Below, one piece after another: positions 35,381 to 47,240 of a stretch of 64,000 nucleotides of DNA. A model generated the notes under the pieces. The model was not told where the DNA came from. It searched no databases and saw only the letters and a list, made by a program, of their open reading frames with translations. Positions within the stretch are counted from its first letter, which is position 1. Each line of letters opens with the position of its first letter. The DNA comes from Ptiloglossa arizonensis (Eukaryota > Arthropoda > Insecta > Hymenoptera > Colletidae). The DNA is taken from the NCBI RefSeq assembly GCF_051014685.1, contig NW_027478717.1, positions 496,001 to 560,000 on the forward strand. Direction: 5' to 3'. The position numbers were made by a program, and so were the translations under genes.

Positions 35381-36283
35381 GAATGGCCTATGGAAAAAAT
35401 ACACATACCGTTGTAATCGGGCGAGTTTCTACTTTCAGATGCAACAGGAATTTTTGGGTTAGGTCAATCCGTTCGCGAGATATGGGAGTTTGAAGCCAAG
35501 AAATGGTTGAGAAGGCAAAAAATTTTTCGCAATTCTGCTGCTCCAAACGCTTAACCAGAATGGCCTAGGGAAAAAATACACATACCGCTGTAATCGGGCG
35601 AGTTTCTACTTTCAGATGCAACAGGAATTTTTGGGTTAGGTCAATCCGTTCGCGAGATATGGGAGTTTGAAGCCAAGAAATGGTTGAGAAGGCAAAAAAT
35701 TTTTCGCAATTCTGCTGCTCCAAACCCTTAACCAGAATTGCCTAGGGAAAAAATACACATACCGCTGTAATCAGGCGAGTTTCTACTTTCAGATGCAATA
35801 GGAATTTTTGGGATGTGGTCAATCCGTTCGCGAGATATGGGAGTTTGAAGCCAAGAAATGGTTGAGAAGGCAAAAGATTTTTCGCAATTCTGCTGCTCCA
35901 AACGCTTAACCAGAATGGCTTTGGGAAAAAATACGCATATCGTTATAATCGTGCGAGTTTCTACTTTCAGACGCAACAGGAATTTTTGGGTTAGGTCCAT
36001 CCGTTCGCTAGATATGGCAGTTTGAAGCCAAGAAATGGTTGAGAAGGCAAAAAATTTTTCGCAATTCTGCTGCTCCAAACGCTTAACCAGAATGGCCTAG
36101 GGAAAAAATACACATACCGTTGTAATCGGGCGAGTTTCTACTTTCAGACGCAACAGGAACTTTTGGGTTAGGTCAATCCGTTCGCGATATATGGGAGTTT
36201 GAAGCCAAGAAATGGTTGAGAAGGCAAAAAATTTTTCGCAATTCTGCTGCTCCAAACGCTTAACCAGAATTGCCTAGGGAAAA
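35324..36283. repeat. 9-monomer-offset block, copy 2
   Basis: This is the second copy of 33730-34689, with the same GGGATGTGGTC and GGCTTTGGG variants at +1,594 bp. AATCAGGCGAG at 35770 is a private change. Confidence 0.84.
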
Positions 36284-36700
36284 AATACACATACCGCTGT
36301 AATCGGGCGAGTTTCTACTTTCAGATGCAATAGGAATTTTTGGGTTAGGCCAATCCGTTCGCGAGATATGGGAGTTTGAAGCCAAGAAATGGTTGAGAAG
36401 GTAAAACATTTTTTGCAATTCTGCTGCTCTAAACGCTTAACCAGAATGCCCTAGGGAAAAAATACGCATATCGTTGTAATCGGGCGAGTTTCTACTTTCA
36501 GATGCAATAGGAATTTTTGGGTTAGGTCAATCCGTTCGCGAGATGTGGGAGTTTGAAGCGAAGAAATATTTGAGAAGACAATAAATTTTTCGCACTTCTG
36601 CTGCTCCAATCGCTTAACCAGAATGGCCTAAGGGAAAAATACACGTACCGTTGTAATCGGGCGAGTTTCTACTTTCAGATGCAATAGGAATTTTTGGGTT
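36250..36700. repeat. Block repeated at 42263-42713 (34-monomer offset)
   Basis: Shared rare variants are GCTCTAAACGC (36427), GAGATGTGGGAG with GAAGCGAAGAAATATTTGAG (36541-36574) and GACAATAAATTTTTCGC. The offset is 6,013 bp. Confidence 0.8.
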
Positions 36701-36814
36701 AGGTCAATCCGTTCGCGAGATACGGGACTTTGGAGCCAAGAAATGGTTGAGAAGGCAAAAAATTTTTCGCACTTCTGCTGCTCCAAACGCTTAACCAGAA
36801 TGGGCTAGGGAAAA

Positions 36815-37505
36815 AATACACGTACCGTTGTAATCGGGCGAGTTTCTACTTTCACACTCAACAGGAATTTTTGGGTTAGGTCAATCCGTCCGCGAGATAT
36901 GGGAGTTTGAAGCCAAGGAATGGTTGAGAAGACAAAAAATTTTTCGCAATTCTGCTGCTCCAAACGCTTAACCAGAATGGCCTAGGGAAAAAATACACAC
37001 ACCGTTGTAATCGAGCGAGTTTCTACTTTCAGATGCAATAGGAATTTTTGGGTTAGGTCAATCCGTTCGCGAGATATGGGAGTTTGAAGCCAAGAAATGG
37101 TTGAGAAGGCAAAAAATTTTTCGCACTTCTGCTGCTCCAAACGCTTAACCAGAATGGCCTAGGGAAAAAATACGCATATCCTTGTAATCGGGCGAGTTTC
37201 TACTTTCAGACGCAGCAGGAATTTTTGGGTTTGGTCAATCCGTTCGCGAGATATGGGACTTTGAAGCTAAGAAATGGTTGAGAAGACAACAAATTTTTCG
37301 CAATTCTGCTGCTCCAAACGCTTAACCAGAATGGGCTAGGGAAAAAATACACGTACCGTTGTAATCGGGCGAGTTTCTAATTTCACACGCAACAGGAATT
37401 TTTGGGTTAGGTCAATCCGTCCGCGAGATATGGGAGTTTGAAACCAAGAAATGGTTGAGAAGACAAAAAATTTTTCGCAATTCTGCTGCTCCAAACGCTT
37501 AACCA
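36815..37505. repeat. 12-monomer-offset block, copy 2
   Basis: This is the copy of 34690-35380. CACACTCAACAGG (36853) and CATATCCTTGTAATC (37175) are differences from copy 1. Confidence 0.8.
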
Positions 37506-38019
37506 GAATGGCCTGTGGAAAAAATACACATACCGTTGTAATCGGGCGAGTTTCTTCTTTCAGATGCTACTGGAATTTTTGGGTTATGTCAATCCGTTCG
37601 CGAGATATGGGAGCTTGAAGCCAAGAAATGGTTGAGAAGGCAAAAAATTTTTCGGAATTCTGCTGCTCCAAACCCTTAACCAGAATTGCCTAGGGAAAAA
37701 TACACATACCGCTGTAATCGGGCGAGCTTCTACTTTCAGATGCAATAGGAATTTTTGGGTTGTGGTCAATCCGTTCGCGAGATATGGGAGTTTGAAGCCA
37801 AGAAATGGTTGAGAAGGCAAAAGATTTTTCGCAATTCTGCTGCTCCAAACGCTTAACCAGAATGGCTTAGGGAAAAAATACGCATATCCTTGTAATCGGG
37901 TGAGTTTCTACTTTCAGACGCAGCAGGAACTTCTGGGTTTGGTCAATCCGTTCGCGAGATATGGGAGTTTGAAGCCAAGAAATGGTTGAGAAGCCAAAAA
38001 ATTTTTCGGAATTCTGCTG
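37506..38019. repeat. GTTGTGGTC / AACTTCTGGG monomers, first occurrence
   Basis: This is where the 178-bp variant GGGTTGTGGTCAATCC (37756) and the pair GGGTGAGTTTC with GGAACTTCTGGG (37898-37937) enter the array. Both become standard further right. The stretch recurs at 39274-39700 (offset 1,768 bp, ten monomers). Confidence 0.78.
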
Positions 38020-39210
38020 CTCCAAACGCTTAACCAGAATGCCCTAGGGAAAAAATACGCATATCGTTGTAATCGGGCGAGTTTCTACTTTCAGATGCAA
38101 TTGGAATTTTTGGGTTACGTCAATCCGTTCGCGAGATTTGGGAGTTTGAAGCGAAGAAATGGTTGAGAAGACAATAAATTTTTCGCACTTCTGCTGCTCC
38201 AATCGCGTAACCAGTATGGCCTAAGGGAAAAATACACGTACCGTTGTAATCGGGCGAGTTTCTACTTTCAGGTGCAATAGGAATTTTTGGGTTACGTCAA
38301 TCCGTTCGCGAGATTTGGGAGTTTGAAGCTAAGAAATGGTTGAGAAGACAACAAATTTTTCGCAATTCTGCTGCACCAAACGCTTAACCAGAATGGCCTA
38401 GGGAGAAAATACACATACCGCTGTAATCGGGCGAGTTTCTACTTTCAGATGCAATAGGAATTTTTGGGTTAGGTCAATCCGTTCGCGAGATATGGGACTT
38501 TGGAGCCAAGAAATGGTTGAGACGGCAAAAAATTTTTGCAATTCCGCTGCTCCAAACGCTTAACCAGAATGGCCTAGGGAAAAAATACACATACCGTTGT
38601 AATCGGGCGAGTTTCTACTTTCAGACGCAACAGGAACTTTTGGGTTAGGTCAATCCGTCCGCGAGATATGGGAGTTTGAAACCAAGAAATGGTTGAGAAG
38701 GCAAAAAATTTTTCGCAATTCTGCTGCTCCAATCGCTTAACCAGAATGGCCTAAGGGAAAAATACACGTACCGTTGTAATCGGGCGAGTTTCTACTTTCA
38801 GATGCAACAGGAATTTTTGGGTTAGGTCAATCCGTTCGCGAGATACGGGACTTTGGAGCCAAGAAATGGTTGAGAAGGCAAAAAATTTTTGCAATTCCGC
38901 TGCTCCAAACGCTTAACCAGAATGGCCTATGGAAAAAATACGCATATCGTTATAATCGGGCGAGTTTCTACTTTCAGACGCAGCAGGAATTTTTGGGTTT
39001 GGTCAATCCGTTCGTGAGATATGGGACTTTGAAGCTAAGAAATGGTTGAGAAGACAACAAATTTTTCGCAATTCTGCTGCTTCAAACGCTTAACCAGAAT
39101 GGGCTAGGGAAAAAATACACGTACCGTTGTAATCGGGCGAGTTTCTACTTTCACACGCAACAGGAATTTTTGGGTTAGGTCAATCCGTCCGCGAGATATG
39201 GGAGTTTGAA
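38020..39210. repeat. 16-monomer-offset block, copy 1 (2,829 bp)
   Basis: This block matches 40849-42039. It shares GATGCAATTGG (38094), GCGTAACCAGTATGGCC (38204), CTGCACCAAACGC, GAGACGGCAAAAAATT and TTCGTGAGATATGG. The copies part where GAAACCAAG faces GAAGACAAG (42040). Confidence 0.84.
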
Positions 39211-40165
39211 ACCAAGAAATGGTTGAGAAGACAAAAAATTTTTCGCAATTCTGCTGCTCCAAACGCTTAACCAGAATGGCCTGTGGAAAAAATACACATA
39301 CCGTTGTAATCGGGCGAGATTCTTCTTTCAGATGCTACTGGAATTTTTGGGTTAGGTCAATCCGTTCGCGAGATATGGGAGCTTGAAGCCAAGAAATGGT
39401 TGAGAAGGCAAAAAATTTTTCGGAATTCTGCTGCTCCAAACCCTTAACCAGAATTGCCTAGGGAAAAATACACATACCGCTGTAATCGGGCGAGTTTCTA
39501 CTTTCAGATGCAATAGGAATTTTTGGGTTGTGGTCAATCCGTTCGCGAGATGTGGGAGTTTGAAGCCAAGAAATGGTTGAGAAGGCAAAAGATTTTTCGC
39601 AATTCTGCTGCTCCAAACGCTTAACCAGAATGGCTTAGGGAAAAAATACGCATATCCTTGTAATCGGGTGAGTTTCTACTTCCAGACGCAGCAGGAACTT
39701 CTGGGTTTGGTCAATCCGTTCGCGAGATATGGGAGTTTGAAGCCAAGAAATGGTTGAGAAGGCAAAAAATTTTTCGGAATTCTGCTGCTCCAAACGCTTA
39801 ACCAGAATGGCCTAGGGAAAAAATACAAATACCGTTGTAATCGGCGAGTTTCTACTTTCAGGTGCAACAGGAATTTTTGGGTTAGGTCAATCCGTTCGCG
39901 ATATATGGGAGTTTGAAGCCAAGAAATGGTTGAGAAGGTAAAACATTTTTTGCAATTCTGCTGCTCCAAACGCTTAACCAGAATGCCCTAGGGAAAAAAT
40001 ACGCATATCGTTGTAATCGGGCGAGTTTCTACTTTCAGATGCAATAGGAATTTTTGGGTTACGTCAATCCGTTCGCGAGATTTGGGAGTTTGAAGCTAAG
40101 AAATGGTTGAGAAGACAACAAATTTTTCGCAATTCTGCTGCACCAAACGCTTAACCAGAATGGCC
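38725..40165. repeat. 22-monomer-offset block, copy 1 (3,890 bp)
   Basis: This block matches 42615-44055. Shared variants: GATACGGGACTTTGG, GATGCTACTGG, GAATTGCCTAGGG with a shortened A-tract, GAGATGTGGG (39548) and TTCTACTTCCAGACGC (39674). It overlaps the 16-monomer block, so several duplication events are superimposed. Confidence 0.84.
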
Positions 40166-40848
40166 TAGGGAAAAAATACACATACCGTTGTAATCGGGCG
40201 AGTTTCTACTTTCAGACGCAATAGGAATTTTTGGGTTAGGTCAATCCGTCCGCGAGATATGGGAGTTTGAAGACAAGAAATGTTTGAGAAGGCAAAAAAT
40301 TTTTCGGAATTCTGCTGCTCCAAACGCTTAACCGGAATTGCCTAGGGAAAAGATACACATACCGCTGTAATCGGGCGAGTTTCTACTTTCAGATGCAATA
40401 GGAATTTTTGGGTTGTGGTCAATCCGTTCGCGAGATATGGGAGTTTGAAGCCAAGAAATGGTTGAGAAGGCAAAAGATTTTTCGCAATTCTGCTGCTCCA
40501 AACGCTTAACCAGAATGGCTTAGGGAAAAAATACGCATATCCTTGTAATCGGGTGAGTTTCTACTTTCAGACGCAGCAGGAACTTCTGGGTTTGGTCAAT
40601 CCGTTCGCGAGATATGGGAGTTTGAAGCCAAGAAATGGTTGAGAAGCCAAAAAATTTTTCGGAATTCTGCTGCTCCAAACGCTTAACCAGAATGGCCTAG
40701 GGAAAAAATACAAATACCGTTGTAATCGGCGAGTTTCTACTTTCAGGTGCAACAGGAATTTTTGGGTTAGGTCAATCCGTTCGCGATATATGGGAGTTTG
40801 AAGCCAAGAAATGGTTGAGAAGGTAAAACATTTTTTGCAATTCTGCTG
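40166..40848. repeat. Monomers with a 5-monomer (885-bp) match to the preceding block
   Basis: The GGGTTGTGGTC, GGGTGAGTTTC/AACTTCTGGG, CAAATACCG/ATCGGCGAG and GGTAAAACATTTTTTGC run at 40410-40850 repeats 39525-39965 at +885 bp. GAAATGTTTGAG (40276) and CCGGAATTGCC with AAAAGATACAC (40331-40357) are variants that recur to the right. Confidence 0.78.
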
Positions 40849-42039
40849 CTCCAAACGCTTAACCAGAATGCCCTAGGGAAAAAATACGCATATCGTTGTA
40901 ATCGGGCGAGTTTCTACTTTCAGATGCAATTGGAATTTTTGGGTTACGTCAATCCGTTCGCGAGATTTGGGAGTTTGAAGCGAAGAAATGGTTGAGAAGA
41001 CAATAAATTTTTCGCACTTCTGCTGCTCCAATCGCGTAACCAGTATGGCCTAAGGGAAAAATACACGTACCGTTGTAATCGGGCGAGTTTCTACTTTCAG
41101 GTGCAATAGGAATTTTTGGGTTACGTCAATCCGTTCGCGAGATTTGGGAGTTTGAAGCTAAGAAATGGTTGAGAAGACAACAAATTTTTCGCAATTCTGC
41201 TGCACCAAACGCTTAACCAGAATGGCCTAGGGAGAAAATACACATACCGCTGTAATCGGGCGAGTTTCTACTTTCAGATGCAATAGGAATTTTTGGGTTA
41301 GGTCAATCCGTTCGCGAGATATGGGACTTTGGAGCCAAGAAATGGTTGAGACGGCAAAAAATTTTTGCAATTCCGCTGCTCCAAACGCTTAACCAGAATG
41401 GCCTAGGGAAAAAATACACATACCGTTGTAATCGGGCGAGTTTCTACTTTCAGACGCAACAGGAACTTTTGGGTTAGGTCAATCCGTCCGCGAGATATGG
41501 GAGTTTGAAACCAAGAAATGGTTGAGAAGGCAAAAAATTTTTCGCAATTCTGCTGCTCCAATCGCTTAACCAGAATGGCCTAAGGGAAAAATACACGTAC
41601 CGTTGTAATCGGGCGAGTTTCTACTTTCAGATGCAACAGGAATTTTTGGGTTAGGTCAATCCGTTCGCGAGATACGGGACTTTGGAGCCAAGAAATGGTT
41701 GAGAAGGCAAAAAATTTTTGCAATTCCGCTGCTCCAAACGCTTAACCAGAATGGCCTATGGAAAAAATACGCATATCGTTATAATCGGGCGAGTTTCTAC
41801 TTTCAGACGCAGCAGGAATTTTTGGGTTTGGTCAATCCGTTCGTGAGATATGGGACTTTGAAGCTAAGAAATGGTTGAGAAGACAACAAATTTTTCGCAA
41901 TTCTGCTGCTTCAAACGCTTAACCAGAATGGGCTAGGGAAAAAATACACGTACCGTTGTAATCGGGCGAGTTTCTACTTTCACACGCAACAGGAATTTTT
42001 GGGTTAGGTCAATCCGTCCGCGAGATATGGGAGTTTGAA
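40849..42039. repeat. 16-monomer-offset block, copy 2
   Basis: This is the near-identical copy of 38020-39210. I noticed no indel between the two by eye. Confidence 0.84.
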
Positions 42040-42614
42040 GACAAGAAATGTTTGAGAAGGCAAAAAATTTTTCGGAATTCTGCTGCTCCAAACGCTTAAC
42101 CGGAATTGCCTAGGGAAAAGATACACATACCGCTGTAATCGGGCGAGTTTCTACTTTCAGACGCAACAGGAACTTTTGGGTTAGGTCAATCCGTCCGCGA
42201 GATATGGGAGTTTGAAACCAAGAAATGGTTGAGAAGGCAAAAAATTTTTCGCAATTCTGCTGCTCCAAACGCTTAACCAGAATTGCCTAGGGAAAAAATA
42301 CACATACCGCTGTAATCGGGCGAGTTTCTACTTTCAGATGCAATAGGAATTTTTGGGTTAGGTCAATCCGTTCGCGAGATATGGGAGTTTGAAGCCAAGA
42401 AATGGTTGAGAAGGTAAAACATTTTTTGCAATTCTGCTGCTCTAAACGCTTAACCAGAATGCCCTAGGGAAAAAATACGCATATCGTTGTAATCGGGCGA
42501 GTTTCTACTTTCAGATGCAATAGGAATTTTTGGGTTAGGTCAATCCGTTCGCGAGATGTGGGAGTTTGAAGCGAAGAAATATTTGAGAAGACAATAAATT
42601 TTTCGCACTTCTGC
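42040..42614. repeat. Junction monomers between the 16- and 22-monomer blocks
   Basis: The order is a GAAATGTTTGAG/CCGGAATTGCC monomer (as at 40270-40360), a GACGCAACAGGAAC monomer, then the copy of the 36250-36700 block. This places sequences from three different upstream positions side by side. Confidence 0.75.
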
Positions 42615-44055
42615 TGCTCCAATCGCTTAACCAGAATGGCCTAAGGGAAAAATACACGTACCGTTGTAATCGGGCGAGTTTCTACTTTCAGATGCAACAG
42701 GAATTTTTGGGTTAGGTCAATCCGTTCGCGAGATACGGGACTTTGGAGCCAAGAAATGGTTGAGAAGGCAAAAAATTTTTGCAATTCCGCTGCTCCAAAC
42801 GCTTAACCAGAATGGCCTATGGAAAAAATACGCATATCGTTATAATCGGGCGAGTTTCTACTTTCAGACGCAGCAGGAATTTTTGGGTTTGGTCAATCCG
42901 TTCGTGAGATATGGGACTTTGAAGCTAAGAAATGGTTGAGAAGACAACAAATTTTTCGCAATTCTGCTGCTTCAAACGCTTAACCAGAATGGGCTAGGGA
43001 AAAAGTACACGTACCGTTGTAATCGGGCGAGTTTCTACTTTCACACGCAACAGGAATTTTTGGGTTAGGTCAATCCGTCCGCGAGATATGGGAGTTTGAA
43101 ACCAAGAAATGGTTGAGAAGACAAAAAATTTTTCGCAATTCTGCTGCTCCAAACGCTTAACCAGAATGGCCTGTGGAAAAAATACACATACCGTTGTAAT
43201 CGGGCGAGTTTCTTCTTTCAGATGCTACTGGAATTTTTGGGTTAGGTCAATCCGTTCGCGAGATATGGGAGCTTGAAGCCAAGAAATGGTTGAGAAGGCA
43301 AAAAATTTTTCGGAATTCTGCTGCTCCAAACCCTTAACCAGAATTGCCTAGGGAAAAATACACATACCGCTGTAATCGGGCGAGTTTCTACTTTCAGATG
43401 CAATAGGAATTTTTGGGTTGTGGTCAATCCGTTCGCGAGATGTGGGAGTTTGAAGCCAAGAAATGGTTGAGAAGGCAAAAGATTTTTCGCAATTCTGCTG
43501 CTCCAAACGCTTAACCAGAATGGCTTAGGGAAAAAATACGCATATCCTTGTAATCGGGTGAGTTTCTACTTCCAGACGCAGCAGGAACTTCTGGGTTTGG
43601 TCAATCCGTTCGCGAGATATGGGAGTTTGAAGCCAAGAAATGGTTGAGAAGGCAAAAAATTTTTCGGAATTCTGCTGCTCCAAACGCTTAACCAGAATGG
43701 CCTAGGGAAAAAATACAAATACCGTTGTAATCGGCGAGTTTCTACTTTCAGGTGCAACAGGAATTTTTGGGTTAGGTCAATCCGTTCGCGATATATGGGA
43801 GTTTGATGCCAAGAAATGGTTGAGAAGGTAAAACATTTTTTGCAATTCTGCTGCTCCAAACGCTTAACCAGAATGCCCTAGGGAAAAAATACGCATATCG
43901 TTGTAATCGGGCGAGTTTCTACTTTCAGATGCAATAGGAATTTTTGGGTTACGTCAATCCGTTCGCGAGATTTGGGAGTTTGAAGCTAAGAAATGGTTGA
44001 GAAGACAACAAATTTTTCGCAATTCTGCTGCACTAAACGCTTAACCAGAATGGCC
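42615..44055. repeat. 22-monomer-offset block, copy 2
   Basis: This is the copy of 38725-40165. Differences seen: AAAAAGTACACG (42993), GTTTGATGCC (43803) and CTGCACTAAACGC (44028). Confidence 0.84.
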
Positions 44056-46249
44056 TAGGGAGAAAATACACATACCGCTGTAATCGGGCGGGTTTCTACT
44101 TTCAGATGCAATAGGAATTTTTGGGTTAGGTCAATCCGTTCGCGAGATATGGGACTTTGGAACCAAGAAATGGTTGAGACGGCAAAAAATTTTTGCAATT
44201 CCGCTGCTCCAAACGCTTAACCAGAATGGCCTAGGGAAAAAATACACATACCGTTGTAATCGGGCGAGTTTCTACTTTCAGACGCAATAGGAATTTTTGG
44301 GTTAGGTCAATCCGTCCGCGAGATATGGGAGTTTGAAGACAAGAAATGTTTGAGAAGGCAAAAAATTTTTCGCAATTCTGCTGCTGCAAACGCTTAACCA
44401 GAATGGCCTATGGAAAAAATACACATACCGTTGTAATCGAGCGAGTTTCTACTTTCAGATGCAATAGGAATTTTTGGGTTAGGTCAATCCGTTCGCGAGA
44501 TATGGGAGTTTGAAGCCAAGAAATGGTTGAGAAGGCAAAAAATTTTTCGCACTTCTGCTGCTCCAAACGCTTAACCAGAATGGCCTGTGGAAAAAATACA
44601 CATACCGTTGTAATCGGGCGAGTTTCTACTTTCAGATGCTACTGGAATTTTTGGGTTAGGTCAATCCGTTCGCGAGATATGGGAGTTTGAAGCCAAGAAA
44701 TGGTTGAGAGGGCAAAAAATTTTTCGGAATTCTGCTGCTCCAAACCCTTAACCAGAATTGCCTAGGGAAAAATACACATACCGCTGTAATCGGGCGAGTT
44801 TCTACTTTCAGATGCAATAGGAATTTTTGGGTTGTGGTCAATCCGTTCGCGAGATATGGGAGTTTGAAGCCAAGAAATGGTTGAGAAAGCAAAAGATTTT
44901 CCGCAATTCTGCTGCTCCAAACGCTTAACCAGAATGGCTTAGGGAAAAAATACGCATATCGTTGTAATCGGGTGAGTTTCTACTTTCAGACGCAGCAGGA
45001 ACTTCTGGGTTTGGTCAATCCGTTCGCGAGATATGGGAGTTTGAAGCCAAGAAATGGTTGAGAAGGCAAAAAATTTTTCGGAATTCTGCTGCTCCAAACG
45101 CTTAACCGGAATTGCCTAGGGAAAAGATACACATACCGCTGTAATCGGGCGAGTTTCTACTTTCAGATGCAATAGGAATTTTTTGGTTAGGTCAATCCGT
45201 TCGCGAGATATGGGAGTTTGAAGCCAAGAAATGGTTGAGAAGGTAAAACATTTTTTGCAATTCTGCTGCTCCAAACGCTTAACCAGAATGCCCTAGGGAA
45301 AAAATACGCATATCGTTGTAATCGGGCGAGTTTCTACTTTCAGATGCAATAGGAATTTTTGGGTTACGTCAATCCGTTCGCGAGATTTGGGAGTTTGAAG
45401 CGAAGAAATGGTTGAGAAGACAATAAATTTTTCGCACTTCTGCTGCTCCAATCGCGTAACCAGTATGGCCTAAGGGAAAAATACACGTACCGTTGTAATC
45501 GGGCGAGTTTCTACTTTCAGATGCAATAGGAATTTTTGGGTTACGTCAATCCGTTCGCGAGATTTGGGAGTTTGAAGCTAAGAAATGGTTGAGAAGACAA
45601 CAAATTTTTCGGAATTCTGCTGCTCCAAACCCTTAACCAGAATTGCCTAGGGAAAAATACACATACCGCTGTAATCGGGCGAGTTTCTACTTTCAGATGC
45701 TACTGGAATTTTTGGGTTAGGTCAATCCGTTCGCGAGATATGGGAGTTTGAAGCCAAGAAATGGTTGAGAGGGCAAAAAATTTTTCGGAATTCTGCTGCT
45801 CCAAACCCTTAACCAGAATTGCCTAGGGAAAAATACACATACCGCTGTAATCGGGCGAGTTTCTACTTTCAGATGCAATAGGAATTTTTGGGTTGTGGTC
45901 AATCCGTTCGCGAGATATGGGAGTTTGAAGCCAAGAAATGGTTGAGAAAGCAAAAGATTTTCCGCAATTCTGCTGCTCCAAACGCTTAACCAGAATGGCT
46001 TAGGGAAAAAATACGCATATCGTTGTAATCGGGTGAGTTTCTACTTTCAGACGCAGCAGGAACTTCTGGGTTTGGTCAATCCGTTCGCGAGATATGGGAG
46101 TTTGAAGCCAAGAAATGGTTGAGAAGGCAAAAAATTTTTCGGAATTCTGCTGCTCCAAACGCTTAACCGGAATTGCCTAGGGAAAAGATACACATACCGC
46201 TGTAATCGGGCGAGTTTCTACTTTCAGATGCAATAGGAATTTTTGGGTT
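44056..46249. repeat. 6-monomer-offset region (1,061 bp) with CTACTGG and GTTGTGGTC monomers
   Basis: Bases ~44615-45180 recur at ~45675-46241, sharing GATGCTACTGG, GAGAGGGCAAAAAATT, GGGTTGTGGTC, GAGAAAGCAAAAGATTTTCCGC and CCGGAATTGCC with AAAAGATACAC. The period is 6 x 177 minus 1. Only about 3.2 monomers of each period match, so this is a partial HOR. The ~45110-45600 part recurs again at ~53966-54450. Confidence 0.8.
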
Positions 46250-47240
46250 ACGTCAATCCGTTCGCGAGATTTGGGAGTTTGAAGCTAAGAAATGGTTGAG
46301 AAGACAACAAATTTTTCGCAATTCTGCTGCACCAAACGCTTAACCAGAATGGCCTAGGGAGAAAATACACATACCGCTGTAATCGGGCGATTTTCTACTT
46401 TCAGATGCAATAGGAATTTTTGGATTAGGTCAATCCGTTCGCGAGATATGGGACTTTGGAGCCAAGAAATGGTTGAGACGGCAAAAAATTTTTGCAATTC
46501 CGCTGCTCCAAACGCTTAACCAGAATGGCCTAGGGAAAAAATACACATACCGTTGTAATCGGGCGAGTTTCTACTTTCAGACGCAATAGGAATTTTTGGG
46601 TTAGGTCAATCCGTCCGCGAGATATGGGAGTTTGAAGACAAGAAATGTTTGAGAAGGCAAAAAATTTTTCGCAATTCTGCTGCTGCAAACGCTTAACCAG
46701 AATGGCCTATGGAAAAAATACACATACCGTTGTAATCGAGCGAGTTTCTACTTTCAGATGCAATAGGAATTTTTGGGTTAGGTCAATCCGTTCGCGATAT
46801 ATGGGAGTTTGAAGCCAAGAAATGGTTGAGAAGGCAAAAAATTTTTCGCAATTCTGCTGCTCCAAACGCTTAACCAGAATTGCCTAGGGAAAAAATACAC
46901 ATACCGCTGTAAACGGGCGAGTTTCTACTTTCAGATGCAATAGGAATTTTTGGGTTAGGTCAATCCGTCCGCGAGATATGGGAGTTTGAAGACAAGAAAT
47001 GTTTGAGAAGGCAAAAAATTTTTCGCAATTCTGCTGCTGCAAACGCTTAACCAGAATGGCCTATGGAAAAAATACACATACCGTTGTAATCGAGCGAGTT
47101 TCTACTTTCAGATGCAATAGGAATTTTTGGGTTAGGTCAATCCGTTCGCGAGATATGGGAGTTTGAAGCCAAGAAATGGTTGAGAAGGCAAAAAATTTTT
47201 CGCACTTCTGCTGCTCCAAACGCTTAACCAGAATGGCCTG
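46250..47240. repeat. Block repeated at 54400-55390 (46-monomer offset)
   Basis: The rare GGGCGATTTTCTAC (46386 and 54536), TTTTTGGATTAGG, GAGACGGCAAAAAATT, CTGCTGCAAACGC and GAAATGTTTGAG variants occur in the same order at +8,150 bp. GTAAACGGGC (46911) is private to this copy. Confidence 0.82.
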
